The notes below the pieces were generated by a model. It searched no databases. It was not told where the DNA came from and saw only the letters and a program-made list of their open reading frames with translations. 64,000 nt of DNA from Siderastrea radians (lineage: Eukaryota; Cnidaria; Anthozoa; Scleractinia; Rhizangiidae), in the NCBI GenBank assembly GCA_964017195.1, contig OZ024887.1, forward strand, positions 959,501-1,023,500. Direction: 5' to 3'. The position numbers were made by a program, and so were the translations under genes. Of this stretch, positions 1 to 16,060 are shown piece after piece (positions within the stretch are counted from its first letter, which is position 1; each line of letters opens with the position of its first letter).

Positions 1-830
1 ATCATTTTTCCCAGCCCGAAAGAGGTTAAGTACGAGATTTTCCCAGCAATTTTTCTTGTGACATGATTTTTGCCAGCCAGGTGATTGTTCCCTACTCACA
101 AACAAAACATAACTGGACCAATGGCGAGATAGTGCAGTACGGAGTTTAAAGTATATGTTTTTGTTAAATAAGTATTTTCCCGTTAACATTTATTAAATTA
201 GTATTACTATATATTTTACTTACCTCCATTCTTTAACACGCTGAACTCTCCACGGAAAGGTCTATTTCCACTGCACATGTGGGGATGTAGCATAAAATCA
301 TTGTCTTTTGTTAAACATATGTCTCTTGGTAGTGCACATTTGAGTTTATGGTATTAAAGGACCGCAACTCATTTTTTCCAGCTGTTAATCTCGAGTATAT
401 GATTTAAAGCTACATCTTTCAAAAAATACAATATTATTTGTTGTAAAGGCTATTCTTTGAAATAGCAAGGCTACTTCTGAAATTTTTGAATATTTACACT
501 ATTTTTTACACCAAAACTAAATTAATTCAGGCAATTTACCAAGTAATATGTTAACGCCACTACAAACGAAAACATTTTTTAGAGCCACTTCTTTTCTGTT
601 TAAAAAGCCTATAATACATCACCAGGAAATACAGATATGGCGTTCAAAATGTTATGAATTGCCCTTTCGTTGATGAGCTCACACCTGATGCGCTCGTTGG
701 CAATGTGAAACAGGGCTAACATGAGTTCAACAAGAACAAGGTTATTTGGAAAATTGTATATTGCAGCCCTGAATCTTAAGTTCTCCGACAATGGCCAAAG
801 AGAAAGCATCGCGACTTCTTTTGTCGAACA
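1..830. other. Intergenic, no gene seen
   Basis: AT-rich sequence with only short open frames and no recognisable domain. The first ~85 bases, rich in the words CCCAGC and GCCAGCCAG, resemble 2805-2885 in the same orientation, so this edge probably belongs to a dispersed repeat. Confidence 0.5.
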
Positions 831-849
831 AAACTGAATAACACAAACT

Positions 850-1690
850 GCAATAATTATGTTTCTTGCTGGAATATGGTCACCAACACCGGTTGCAAGC
901 AGGGTCCATCTGAGTTTGCGTCGCCAACCAAGGCAACAAGGACAAAATAATTAGGTTATTTGTATATTGCAGTCCTGAATGTCATGTTCTCCGACAATAG
1001 CAAAAAAAAAAAAAAGCATCTTAACTTATTCCCGGCAACAAGGACACAATAATTAGGCCAACCGAAAATACATCTCGAGCAATTTATTTGCCGGTAAAAC
1101 TGATAAAGGCAAATTGCAATTATTGTGCTGTCATCGCACAATGAGTCACCAACACCAACGCAAGCTCGTCAGAGGTCACAGCGGTAGTCAGCAACCATGG
1201 CAACAAGGACACAATAATTAGGCAGTTTGCTTATCAGAGTTCTAAGCGATACCTACTACCAAACTGGCGAACCGAAAATACATCACGAGCAATTTATTTG
1301 TTGGTAAAACTGATAAAAGCAAATTGCAGTTATTGTGCTGTCATCGCACTATGAGTCACCAACATCAACGCTAGCCTGTTCCAGGCGTTCAGATAGTGGA
1401 GGGCGAGCGAAGAATAAAGCGAGCGAAAGAGCGGGAAAAAAACGTTTTTTCCTGCTCGTTTTTTCCCGCTATTTCGCTCGCTTTATTTTTCGCTCGCGCT
1501 CCACTATCTTTACGCCTGAAACAGGCTACACCAACGCAAGCTCGTCAGAGGTCACAGCGGCAGTCAGCAACCATGGCAACAAGGACACAGTAATTAAACA
1601 TTTTGTTTTTTACAGTTGGGAATGATGCCTCCTTCGAAGCTGGCGAACCGAAAATACAACTCAAGCAATCTATTTGGCGGTGAAACCGAT
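850..1690. repeat. Tandem array of a ~210-bp unit, about three copies
   Basis: The landmark ACCGAAAATACA recurs near 1061, 1271 and 1647, and the block GAGTCACCAACA near 1142 and 1352. Copies are very similar. The last interval is longer because a 157-bp MITE sits in one unit. Each unit also holds AAGGACACAATAATTAGG-like and AAGCTCGTCAGAGG blocks. The part before 1010 is a more degenerate copy. No coding content is recognised. Confidence 0.8.
1372..1528. mobile_element. 157-bp inverted-repeat MITE with 9-bp target duplication
   Basis: The ends are TAGCCTGTTCCAGGCG and its imperfect reverse complement, and nearly the whole element folds on itself around a central run of T/A. It is flanked by CATCAACGC (1363-1371) and CACCAACGC (1529-1537), a 9-bp duplication with one mismatch. 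The paralogous tandem unit at 1142-1200 lacks the insert and shows the joined target, so it acts as an internal empty site. A 9-bp duplication is typical of Mutator-like (MULE) elements; the family assignment is inference. Confidence 0.85.
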
Positions 1691-2192
1691 AAAAGCAAAT
1701 TGCTTTCTGCCCCAAAGTTAATTTTGCCTTACCTCACTCGCGCGACAAACGCGTGAGATGTTACTTAGGGTCACCGAATTCGCACGCGCTCATTTACTAC
1801 AGATCAACGGTTACTGGCCGGTTATATTTCAGAGCGGTAGTTGGCAATTCTTAGCGATTTGAACGGGCGTATGAAAACGGAAATCAATATTATTTAATTG
1901 CTCAAAAGCCAGAGAATTCAAATACACAATGACACTGGTGGATCTGTTACTTGGCGTTGAAATTTATCTGAAGTTCAGCGGTCTGTGAACTGGCGGTCGA
2001 ATTATAACAGCTCTTATTTTAGAAACTGGATTACATGAACGGATCTTCACTGCCCAGATTACGCTGTCAAGTAACGACAATTACTTTCAAGTAAAAAAGG
2101 ACCCTACTCTCGATTCTGAAGACTTCAAACGATACCACTCCTGAAATACTGCTAGATTTTGTTATAGATTTTGTTTGAGAAATCACTGACAA
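1691..2192. other. Intergenic, no gene seen
   Basis: No convincing open frame, RNA gene or repeat was recognised here. Confidence 0.4.
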
Positions 2193-2405
2193 ATGCCGGC
2201 TGTAGACTGCGAACAGTCTCTCTTTTGCTCTAAAATCCGTGCTGGACGAACGGCAATGCCACGAGGGCGATATTCGAGCAACGAGCGGCAAAGCCGCGAG
2301 CCGCGAGTTCGCTCACTCTCCCGCGGCTCGGGGCTCGGATTTCTCGCCGCTCCTCTGGCAGGGATTTTAGAGCAAAAGAGAGACTGCTCGCAGTCTATGC
2401 CGGCT
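2193..2405. mobile_element. ~210-bp MITE with long inverted terminal arms
   Basis: The left arm (CCGGCTGTAGACTGCGAACA, continuing through TCTCTTTTGCTCTAAAATCC) is matched by its reverse complement at the right end (2355-2405). The GC-rich centre of CGCGAGCCGCGAG-type repeats is also partly self-complementary. Open frames across it on both strands are by-products of the symmetry, not genes. Confidence 0.8.
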
Positions 2406-2939
2406 GCGAACTTCCCAGCGGGCTGGATCAACAAGATTTCAAAAACATCGAATTGATTTCTTGAAAGCTCCTGAATGGAAAACTGCATAATCACCCATTT
2501 AATCTGAGACCTTAGCCACTTACCTCTCAAAACAGCAGAAATATACAAAGCCGACCATGTTTTCCAATTCTGTGGCCAGTAATTCATGGGGTTTACTACA
2601 AAAAGGTCAACCGCCCAAAACTGCTCAGACTATAACAATTGATCGGCGACTGTTTTGCGTTTTTAAGTTGACAGCGAAACAAAAGCTTAACGAGAAAAAA
2701 CTAAATATTTCACTAGTTAATAAAAAAACACGAACACGCGGCGTGACATCCTGTCGTTTGCCAGCCACAGTAGGTGACCATTTGTCACGCCAGCCGGAAG
2801 AGTTCAGATCCCAGCAAGCTTTCGCTTACATTAAATTCCCAGCAAGATTTGCTATGCTAGTGAAAAATTTGCCAGCCAGCTCAAGAACAGCCTGAAGAGT
2901 GGATATTTTGCGGAGCGGTTCCGTTGGGTACTCCTGGTA

Positions 2940-3560
2940 TGAGCACCATTTTAAAGGAAACCACAGGATACTATATATCGTTGGAAAGCGTAGTAAGTGT
3001 AAATTCGGGGAAAAAATATAAATTGCCGGTTTGTTCAATTCCGTAGAAGAAAATCGCGAACAACCATGAAAATGACCATGCGTCATTCAATTGAGTTAAT
3101 TGGGTATCAAATCCAAGCGCATTGGCAAAATAACTCCACAGTGTTAATCAAAAAGGATCAATCATCAAAAGTGTGTCGGCGTTTTTCGACATTCTGACTG
3201 GTTATTCTTTAAATAATCTGTCAAGTTCGAGCAGCAAGGAATGCGCGATGGCCATTGCATTGAAGATCACCACGGGTGAAATATTATACGTTTCAAACAT
3301 CCCCGACACACTTTTGTTTCACAACATCTAAGGAATGTTCAGGCCAGATTTCACAGAAATGTGCCGAATTTTGGTACCCTATTAATTCATTTGTTTGCCT
3401 GACTCGGACGCATGGTCATTTTTTCGCAGGCAATTTTGCAACTTTTTTTGTGGAATTAAAAAAAACTGGCAATTTATATTTTTTCCAAAATCTGCATTTA
3501 TTAAGCTTTCCAACGATATGTATTTTGCCGTGCTTTTCTTTAAAATGGCGCGCATACGAA
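2940..3560. repeat. Inverted repeat, ~170-bp arms around a ~250-bp spacer
   Basis: The sequence 2940-3110 reads as a diverged reverse complement of 3360-3550. Shared words include GCATGGTCATTTT, GGCAATTTATATTTTTTCC, GCTTTCCAACGATAT and CTTTAAAATGG. The arms are about 80% alike by eye. The short open frames in both arms are versions of one another and show no known domain. It is probably a decayed fold-back element. Confidence 0.7.
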
Positions 3561-3647
3561 TTTTTTGCCGGAGGACACCCACGAAGGTCCGGAGTAACCT
3601 TAATTTTACTGCTTATTTCTTTTTCTGTGACAATATACCAATCGACG

Positions 3648-3735
3648 TGAATATGCTGGTGTTTTTCCTGGGAAAATGAGTTCGGACCGCCCCCCAAAAC
3701 CATAGTTGTGTGCTATATTTAGCGTCGGGACGGCT
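3648..3735 (+). repeat. Dispersed repeat, inverted copy at 24.28-24.40 kb
   Basis: The block ATGCTGGTGTTTTTCCTGG, then ACCATAGTTGTG, then GCTATATTTAGCGTCGG, is matched in reverse complement at 24283-24404. Both copies lie near TACGTACGTACG runs (4078-4090 and 24265-24292). Probably the untranslated end of a retroelement; family not recognised. Confidence 0.6.
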
Positions 3736-3739
3736 CCCA

Positions 3740-4476
3740 AATGCTGCAAACTCAAGCGTTGTGCCGACCGAGTTCGCAGCTAAACCGACAACAATGATGA
3801 AGTCCTCGAAGGCAAATTTCGTAACTTGAACTTTTCACCTTCCACCAAAAAGACAACTGAGTATTCTTTTCAACATTTTCTTTCCTTTTATAGATATCTG
3901 ATATTTCTTCTCAAGTTCAGAACTTCAACACTGTCGGACAATCGTTTTGCTGCACTGTTTGCTCAAAAGCACCACGCGATTTCCCGCCAAGAAAAGATGG
4001 TATTCTCCTTCCCCGTTGGGTCGCCTTGGGGCTACCCTCACCTACCTCCAGAGTCTGTATGGACGGATGGACGATCTTACGTACGTACAGGCGTACCTTG
4101 ACGTCAGAAACAAATTTTCTCGCATCAATAGGTTACCAAATGGTGCTCCGCTGGCGCGCTAAGCGCGCGGGCTCCGCTGTGAAGTAACCTGACTTCCGCT
4201 TGAATCATCTTGGGCCAAACAAATGCCGTATAATAAACTAATATAACTCGAACGTTCACTCTCGGTTAATAAGAAGCTGTAATTTGCTGATCAATTGAGG
4301 TGAACCAACACGCACACCTCACAGTATCAGTGTAAACGACAATAATTAATATTAATGACGTCAATCAATTTTATCAATGTATAGTTTCAACATCGTTCCC
4401 GTTCACAATAGATCATGACGTATTTTAAACTACTATGAACCCAAAGTTCGTATTTTATCCCCACATTGTATTAAAC
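3740..4476. other. Intergenic; expected 3' exons of astacin A not found
   Basis: The catalytic exons that should follow astacin A exon 3 on the minus strand (CWSYVG block, HExxH, Met-turn) were sought here and further left and not found. A short TACGTACG-rich stretch lies near 4075-4095. Confidence 0.5.
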
Positions 4477-4929
4477 CCACTGAAAAACTCAATGTAGTCC
4501 TTTTGGTTTGTTCTTTCTGTAAATCTCAAGCATGTTTTTTCTTCATATTCCCTCATTGCGCTTTTGATTTTTCTTTTCGTTATTGGGCGACCTGAAAATA
4601 GATAAGAAGGAGAGAATTGAAAACGCTCCTCTTTAAGGGTTTTAGGACGCAAATTACACGCATTTGTGAGACCTGTATAAAGTTATACTTGACAGTAACG
4701 GAAAAACTGTTATGAAAACATGGCGAAATGGTAAGATTTGGTCTACGACCGTCAACAAAAAGACATACACAGAGTAATAATTATCGTATTATCGTCACCG
4801 ATCAAAAAAGCATATCATTCTTAGTAAGGTTAATTTTTGTTTAAACGTTAATTTAGCTTTTTTTAATTTCATTCTTAACCTTTTGTGAAGCGTCTAGAGC
4901 AGGACTGAATAGGCACTATACCAATTTTA

Positions 4930-4967
<38 letters not shown>

Positions 4968-5549
4968 GTGTATTAATGGTGTAATAAACTTTTCCTCCAG
5001 GCCACCTGTTACGCTGCCCGGTCAATCCTCGTGCTCCGCCGAGAGGCGTAGGGTCCAGGCCATTCTCGATGGCTTTGATCTTTTCTTTTGACAGCAGTAT
5101 GTCACCTTCAAACATTTCATGGCCTGTGGCGCTTTGGAGGTAGGGATCATCTTCATCTTCTTCAGAAGAAGAAAGTAAGACGTACTTTAAAGCAAAGAAA
5201 ACTTACAGAAATTATAGCTTCTTTATACATGCTCTCTTGAGAAATTCTAGTAAATTTATTGTTTCTTTTTGGTGCAATAATCATAAGCAACATTTAAATA
5301 TTAAGAGTATTCTGAATCATGGTAAAATGCGCATTTAGTGAGTTCCAGACCACAAGAATACAGTGGATCGGTTCCTCGGCTTAACCTCTGTGAAAAAAGC
5401 TAGTTTGAAACGTTAAAATTTATTTTATCGACCCTTCTATCAATTAAAAGAAGATACGCATCACGTCTAGCTATAGTTCTATCGCCGTTGTCTTCGAAAT
5501 TCTCAGCCAAAGATGACGTCGCAAGCAAGAGAACACACAGGAACAACAT
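4477..5549 (-). CDS. Astacin-family zinc metalloprotease A, N-terminal three exons only
   Basis: Secreted protease of the astacin (M12A) type. Exon 1 (5549-5465) encodes a signal peptide (MLFLCVLLLATSSLA). Exon 2 (5159-4968) encodes an acidic propeptide and the mature start RWPGGKVYY, a hallmark of astacins. Exon 3 (4591-4477) encodes the EEKTCLRF..RTNQKDYIEFFSG block. Exon phases (1, 1, 2) match gene B. No exon with the zinc-binding HExxH or Met-turn is found on the minus strand down to base 1, so the gene is 3'-truncated here or its other exons lie outside. Exon 3 is about 11 codons shorter than in gene B. The exon 2 donor (GTAATAAT) runs straight into an ATT microsatellite. Confidence 0.75.
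4928..4966. repeat. (ATT)n microsatellite at a splice donor
   Basis: About 12 units of ATT; the minus-strand copy (AAT)n begins within the donor site of astacin A exon 2. Confidence 0.95.
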
Positions 5550-5559
5550 TTTGATTCGA

Positions 5560-7837
5560 GTGTACAAGCATTTCTTTACCCCATTCTTAATATAATCTTC
5601 TAACCTGTCCTTTTGTTTGTTTTCAGATTCTCACCTGAAAATATTCAGCTGTTAAAGCTGCTATCATTCTTAAACAAATTTATAACAATGAAGGAGAGAT
5701 CCTTGTGTCGTTTTAATTTACACCTTGTAAAACCAAATATATTTCTAGATTGGAAAAATGTTTCGGATCCTAAGGTTTTGGATGCAGCTGCAGTAAACAA
5801 AACTTAGAATAAATCTGAAGCCAAAAAAAATTCGCTCGTGTTATAAGTAAAAGACAAACTACCAAGTGGTTTTAAGGCCGCGGGTGACAAGCTGCTCATT
5901 AATAAATTTATAAGGCAAAATTTTGGTGGAGGTCTTACGCTAAAAGACTTTGTATCTTGAACGCTTGAGAGCCGATTCCGTTGAAACTTAACAGAGAGCT
6001 TGAGGAATAGTGGAAGTGCAACAAGGTTGTTTTTGATTTGATGTATTGCGTTTCTTCTTGATGCTGTGAGCTTCCAAAGGTAAGATTTTGTGAAACGCGA
6101 CTCAGTGTCCAAGTTTTCTCATCGTAGAGAAGACAGCACTTCTTGATTTTACCCCTCATTGGTGAGTTAAAACCTCAATTGTGTCACAACAGAAGCCGAT
6201 TATGGGATTTCGAGTTCCATTGAAAGTTGTAAGCTTTTGAATGAGTACAATCGTCCTTGTTTTATTTGAAGCCTTCAATATTTTGTTTAAAAGCCTGTGT
6301 GAAAAAATTGCTACTGTTGTGACAATCTGCAATACGCCTAGTTTATATACCTGTTGTGTCAGTTCAGGAAATTCTATATCCGCGCTGTAGTTTTGGACAC
6401 AAAATTGGTGGTTTTAGGACTTCCGACGGCTTACCGAATAAACTCGAATGTTTAAGATAAGATTATGCTAGTTATGGAAATCAAATTCTAGCAGCTATTG
6501 TGCACTGTCCAGAAAAGAACAATACGTTGCAATTAAGAGAACGCAAATATTTGGATTGAGTAATATAAGCGTTTCTGAAGCTCTACATTAGCTATAAGAA
6601 GTAGCATTTTACTTTGTTTTGTTTTGTTGGAAAACTTCTAAAAAGTTTCCATTAACGTTTGAACGTAAAAAAAGCCGGACTTCGCCAATATTTTTTTTAT
6701 TTAAAATGCTTAAAAGTCAAAAGATGTTCGTGGCACACGATTTAACGCACGTGCAATTATTGATTCAGAAAATGAAAGTTTTACTGGAGACCTTGTTCAT
6801 GAATGTTTCGTGCCATGTCGCTACCATTCGTCGCACTTCGTGCATACGCTTTAAATAAATGAATGCTGATGACCTAGTTTCTCACTCGAGGCCTTAATCG
6901 CGGATGTTAGCTCAGTCTACTACAGTATATTAAAGGAGAAGGTCACTCCAGAAACGGTGTATTTTAAGAAATCGCCAATAAAAAGACAACGCTAAGTTGA
7001 GTTACTGACCGTGGTTTTAGCTTCTAAAGTGTATCCGATCCCACTGAAATTCCTCTCCAAAGAGGGCCAAAATTCAACACTGTGCGCCGCATCTTGAATC
7101 GTACTTAGCAGCCTGGCCGCTTATCCGTGACGTCAAAATGTACAACGAGACCAGCGGTCGGGTAATGAGGGTCGTTTTTTAGAGCCCACCACCTTTGAAG
7201 TTGTGTAATTTCGTAACTGTCTACGCTATTACCACTAAATTTTGTGACTCTTCCTAAAATTTAACTGGGAACATTTTGTCTTGTGTCCGACTACCTTGAC
7301 GTTGCCATGGCAACCACTTTGTGACAGGTATGTCTTTTGAAAATCACGATTCTCGCTTTAGACGCTACTATTTTAATGTTTTCTAATCGAATTTGTATTT
7401 CTACATTAGTTGTAGCAACAATTTATCATTTAGGAATAAACGCTCACTAAAAAAGGAATTAAAATACTAATTTGAGGAAAACATGAAATTTAAAACGTGA
7501 AAATCCAGGATGGCGGATTTAACTGGTAAAAAAGGTGATTTCTCGCTATAAATTCACTATTCGCCATAAATTTCATGTTTATGACATTGTTAATTAATTA
7601 AATAAATTTCTTACAATTATCAGGCTTCATTTTCTTGTTTATAAAATTAAGCAGATGAATAAGGCGGATCCAAAATGGCGGACACCAAGGCCAAGACACT
7701 TGAGCCGCAAGGATTAAACAGACGTGATGAGCTACATTAATGACACTTCTTGTTCAACTACCAACCTATTATATTCATTTATTTTAAATTTTTAAACTTT
7801 TATGTTAACGGCCCTGTAACGTATTTACTCAGTCTAC
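5560..7837. other. Intergenic, no gene seen
   Basis: Several short open frames without domains. The part 6950-7330 contains words such as GTGACGTCAAAATG and CCAGCGGTCG that look like worn transposon sequence, but no borders could be fixed. Confidence 0.4.
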
Positions 7838-7975
7838 TTTTGTAGCCCCTGAAGAAGGTTTGTTTTGCAAACCGAAATGTCGGGCAATTTTTTGTTTCAT
7901 ACATTTTTTTGCTTTACGTATTTCGTCTTCTGTGTCTTCGTTTCTTTAACTGCCGTAAGGATCAGTCGTTCCGTA
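7838..7975 (+). repeat. Dispersed repeat with hammerhead-like core, copy 1
   Basis: Contains CTGAAGAAGG, a stem GGTTTG/CAAACC with a short T-rich loop, then CGAAATGTCGG, followed ~90 bases later by GCCGTAAGGATC. A second copy lies at 50020-50145. The order CTGANGA, hairpin, GAAA is the layout of a hammerhead ribozyme core, as known from Penelope-like retroelements. One extra A precedes the stem, so activity is uncertain. Confidence 0.5.
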
Positions 7976-8651
7976 TATATATTTTTACTTCAAATGTTTT
8001 ACTGATCCAGGTCTACTTAAGATCCGGCAACTCTCAACGCCTTGTCGCTGTGGTCTTTCCAGTTTATAAACTTTGTATGACACCAAAATGGCCATCTCTA
8101 ATATGAAATGTATCTGCATGATTTCATGTCTTCCAAAAATAAACATTCTGAAAATATATTATAGATGCCCTTTATACCCAACAAAAGTATTTTTATTCCT
8201 TCAGGTACAGTATTCAGTAAATTTATTGCTATACAGCTTCTAAGTGAAACATTGAGAAACAAATGGCGTCATAATGACGTCATATCACGTCATATCACAG
8301 ATATCAAAGAACCTCTAGTGATTAGAATTAGCGCGTACACTATCCTATGCAAATCTGGTGGCCATAGCGTGAGCGGTTTTAAAGTTACATAGGGGGGCCC
8401 CCGGTCCCAGAAGGTCCAAAAAAAAGCCCGGTCTGAATAGAGTTAAGAGTTTTGGGAGTGATTTTGAGCTTGTGACCTGGGGACCAGTACGGAAGGAGGT
8501 TTTCGGCTGTCTTTTATTTGGTATTCGTTTCGTTCTCCTCAAACAGTCATGATCACTTTTTAGCAGACTGTGGTATTCAGTTACTCACTTGGAGTCACTT
8601 GGTAATGCACAGACCACTGTTATACCCATGAATAGATATACTATACTACTT

Positions 8652-9312
8652 CATTCATTCATTCATTTATTTAACTTTATTGATACACGGTTAGAAACAT
8701 CAGGCCTTAAATTTGCAAATGAGACTAAATTTAAAAAAAACAGCGAACTCTAAACTAAGAATAATTTATAACGACAAAAATATAACTACTGGAATTACTC
8801 GTTCCTAATTAATTAATAACAATAATATGTACAAAAGAATGCCTTCTTTCCATGAATGTCGTGTATTAACTGTAATTAACCAGTATTATCGAAGAAACCG
8901 CTGCAGCCGGATTTGAAGCTAGAGCTGCTTGCCGCAGCCTGACAGGTAGGCTATTCCACAGCACCGCACCACTGTAGCTGAAGGTGTTTTTTAGAAAGTT
9001 GGTGAGGGGCAATGGAATAGCTAGCTTGCCCTCGCAGTCCCTTAATGTATAACTCGAAGTGTCACTACGATCGGTGAACTTTGACTGAAAATAATCTGGG
9101 ACAAGACCATTTAGAGATTTATAAGCCATAGTGGCTGAACATCTACTTTTTTTCAGCCAAGTATTTTAAAAAGATCGTCGACATTAGCGTCATAAGAAGA
9201 GAAGGTTAAGATTCGCGCACCACGATTTTGTAGTTTTTGCAGCTTAGTGGTAAGAGTTTTGTTGCAATTCCCCCAAACGACGCTACAATAATCAAAGTGG
9301 GGTTGCACAAGT
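8652..9312 (-). pseudogene. LINE reverse transcriptase 3' fragment, decayed
   Basis: The minus strand encodes the C-terminal end of a LINE RT. The block PHFDYCSVVWGNC and NRGARILTF (9300-9190) runs to an in-frame stop near 9165. A frame change then leads to MAYKSLNGLVPDYF (9129) and NTFSYSGAVLWNSLP. A short ATTC repeat tail sits at 8652-8672 on the plus strand, where the 3' end should be. It is 5'-truncated near 9312, so a dead insertion of the CR1/L2-like type. Family assignment rests on the conserved C-terminal block. Confidence 0.8.
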
Positions 9313-12030
9313 GGTTATAGATGCATAGGAGTGTTTCAAAGGGAAAAAAAGATCTACTTCGCTTTAAGGAGGCTCGAAAGGGTTTTTAGCTGCGCGCGCG
9401 CGTAGCCTACACACGACATTGCTAGAATGCACGCGTCAGTTGAGTGAATCCAAATTTCTACTAATAACTCGCGTGCGCAAACTACCGGAAGTTAAATACC
9501 GCGTGAAATCGCGTAAACCGGAAATAAAATTTGTACGAAACATTTGTTTGTATCTCGAAATTTTACTCAGTGACCCATCCTGATTTTTTGCATGCCTGTA
9601 ACACTAAGTGTGCCAATTAAAATAAAAGCTTTTGGAAGAAAGTTATTCAGTAGAATTTTTTGTAATCCAGAAAATGGCTTTTTCAATATAACTCAAGTTC
9701 TACTGAATAACTTTTTGCCATACCGTGAGAGAAGTTAAAGAATTTAAGGAGCTTTCTAAAAATGCAATAAAAAGGGTAGGTCACCGACTAAGTTTTTTGA
9801 ATAACTGGCGAAAACTGAAATTTGGGGTTTCTATTTGTGGACCTTTAAGGTTGTCGCGGTAACATCTTTTTTTTTTTACAATTATAATCCAAAATTAAAA
9901 CAAAAACAAAATTTGGCTTTCTGTGTATAGAAGGACATTTAAAAGATCAAAACATTCAAAAGAAATAGAAATGCATAGAAAGGAGAGTGGAATAGAACAC
10001 GACGAGCAAGATTTAAAAATCTACAGGTAAAGTCTCGGATAACAGGAACATCCGCTAAACAGAAGTTGGGAAAACAACACTAAATTATTTCGAAACTTGC
10101 ATACTCAGCTCCATTAAGTTTCTTGTGGAAACTAAATTCCTTTTACACCCCTTAAGAAATATACTAAGAATAAAAATGAAACAAAAATGATGCGAGAAGG
10201 ATATGGGTAATCAACAAGAAACTTTCGCTGAAGGCCCAGTTGAGGCCTTTGGTTAAATTTCCTCAGCTCTTGGATGTTAGAAAATGTAGTATGAACCTTT
10301 AACTACAAGTCCAATATATATAACATATTAGAAAAAAAAGGTTCCAAAAACTGAAAGAAAAAACATATGACAGTCAACTTTACTACATTCCACCCTTTTT
10401 TCTTGTTTTATGGCGCTTTTATTCTTGTCGAGGCCTTGCTCGAGGAATACAATTGTCTCCCATTAATACGTGTGTCTCGTCATTATGTCCGATTTATACG
10501 CTCTTCTGCTTTTTGAGATGAACTGTGGATTAATACGAAAAATGAAAAAATTGTACAAGAGAGTTATTGACTATTGCAAAGGAACCTTAGTAGCTAGTAA
10601 GATGCGTAAAGAAAAGACCTTATATTTACGTATCTTAACGCATGATATAAACATTCGTAAATCCACGATTTCATGCTGTGTATAGGAAAAAGTATGTTGG
10701 ATTTCAAACCGTGACACGGATATCAATATTTTAGCTGGCAGAAGGCGGAAGATTGTAGAGCGGAAGCTGAAAGGTGTTTTCCAATCCCGTCTGCACCATC
10801 AATCAATTTTCTTGAATGCAAATACACTTAATTAAAAGCAGTTTTCAAGTAGGAGGCAAAAGTTATTTGTGAATGTGAAGATATGCAAGCTATTTGCTTT
10901 TGCTTTGGCTTGTATATATAACAGGAGTACTCACTGTCCAATCTTGGAAATAACTGGACATAATCAAATTCCGAGGACAGTCGCCATGGACGACGATGTA
11001 GTCGATGTAGGCCGAGTCCTATTAGGCAGCTAGAGGAATTTTTTGAACCATTTTCATTTTCATTTGCATATTGGACGGTACGTAACCCTGTCACAAGTAA
11101 ATTTAGGTAGTATTGTACACGGGACTACGTGCTGTCCAACTGGGAAATAAATGGTTAGGTTGTTTGAGTGGGATTTTAGACTAGCAACATAATTATGCTT
11201 AATATCCACGCTCTGTGTTCGGTAAACCCTGTTCAGACCAGGTTTTTTTGGCCTTCTAGGACCGAAGGTTCCTTAACTCCGAGAACATTAAAGCCATGAC
11301 AGCGGATCTTGCTGGGCAGATATAACGCCCAAAAATGTTTTCTTGGTGGTTCGCAACATAAGCTGGTGACGTGACATGACGTAAGAATTACGTCACGTTT
11401 TCAGACTGAGGCCATCTTGAATCCGCCGTCTTGGATTTCCTGATTTTTCCAAAACCTTCGAAAAGCGTTAAAATTGACCAAAAAGTAAACAAAACCTAGA
11501 AAATCAAGATCGGAGAAAAGATGACTGAAATGCCTGTCAAAACATGGTTGCGATCGTAAAATCAAATTTGATAGTCAGCAATTTTAGGAAAAGTCACGAA
11601 GTGTGGTGGCGTTACTGGTTACATAATTAAAAAAATTGAGGGGGGAACTCCCCCACTCCCCCGCCTCCTGGTCTGTGGAGGTGAAAGAAATTTGCGCTAC
11701 ATAAAAATGCACTCTAGCGTAACAGGGGCGTTTATTAAATTAGAGGCGTTTGTTGGAGAGGGGCGTTTACCTCAAAATGCCTAATTCAGAGGGGTGTTTA
11801 TTGGATACGAGGCGTTTATTAAAGAGTGGGTGTCTAAAAGATCATCTTCCATAACTTTTTTAATTGCCTCAACCAACTGACCATACAACTATGATGCCGG
11901 GAAAAGTTTTCGCCTTACAAATCTGTGTCAATCTCTCTGCGTTTGTTTTCAAAGTCGTCCAGCATATGTAGTCTCTTTACATAAAAGCCTGTGTATGTCA
12001 TTTATATACCGCTACTACTATTGCCGTCTC
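9313..12030. other. Intergenic, repeat-like, no gene seen
   Basis: No supported gene. The stretch 11725-11830 contains several loose copies of GAGGCGTTTATTAAA, a small degenerate tandem repeat. The minus-strand open frame at 10828-11094 has no recognisable domain. Confidence 0.4.
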
Positions 12031-12038
12031 TAAACTCT

Positions 12039-12044
12039 TTTATT
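12039..12044 (-). terminator. Polyadenylation signal AATAAA of astacin B
   Basis: AATAAA on the minus strand about 41 bases beyond the astacin B stop codon. Confidence 0.6.
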
Positions 12045-12084
12045 TTGCTTCTTTTTCAATAAAAAGACACAACAATTCTGGTTT

Positions 12085-16060
<3,976 letters not shown>

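Noticed and set aside
2183..2587. 134-codon frame on the minus strand and its plus-strand partner
   Set aside because: Both read through the 2193-2405 inverted repeat; the symmetry makes mirror-image frames without any domain.
6890..6925. tRNA-like start GCGGATGTTAGCTCAGTC
   Set aside because: An A-box-like word is present, but no B box or cloverleaf follows.
10828..11094. 88-codon minus-strand frame
   Set aside because: No domain, no splice context, low-complexity surroundings.
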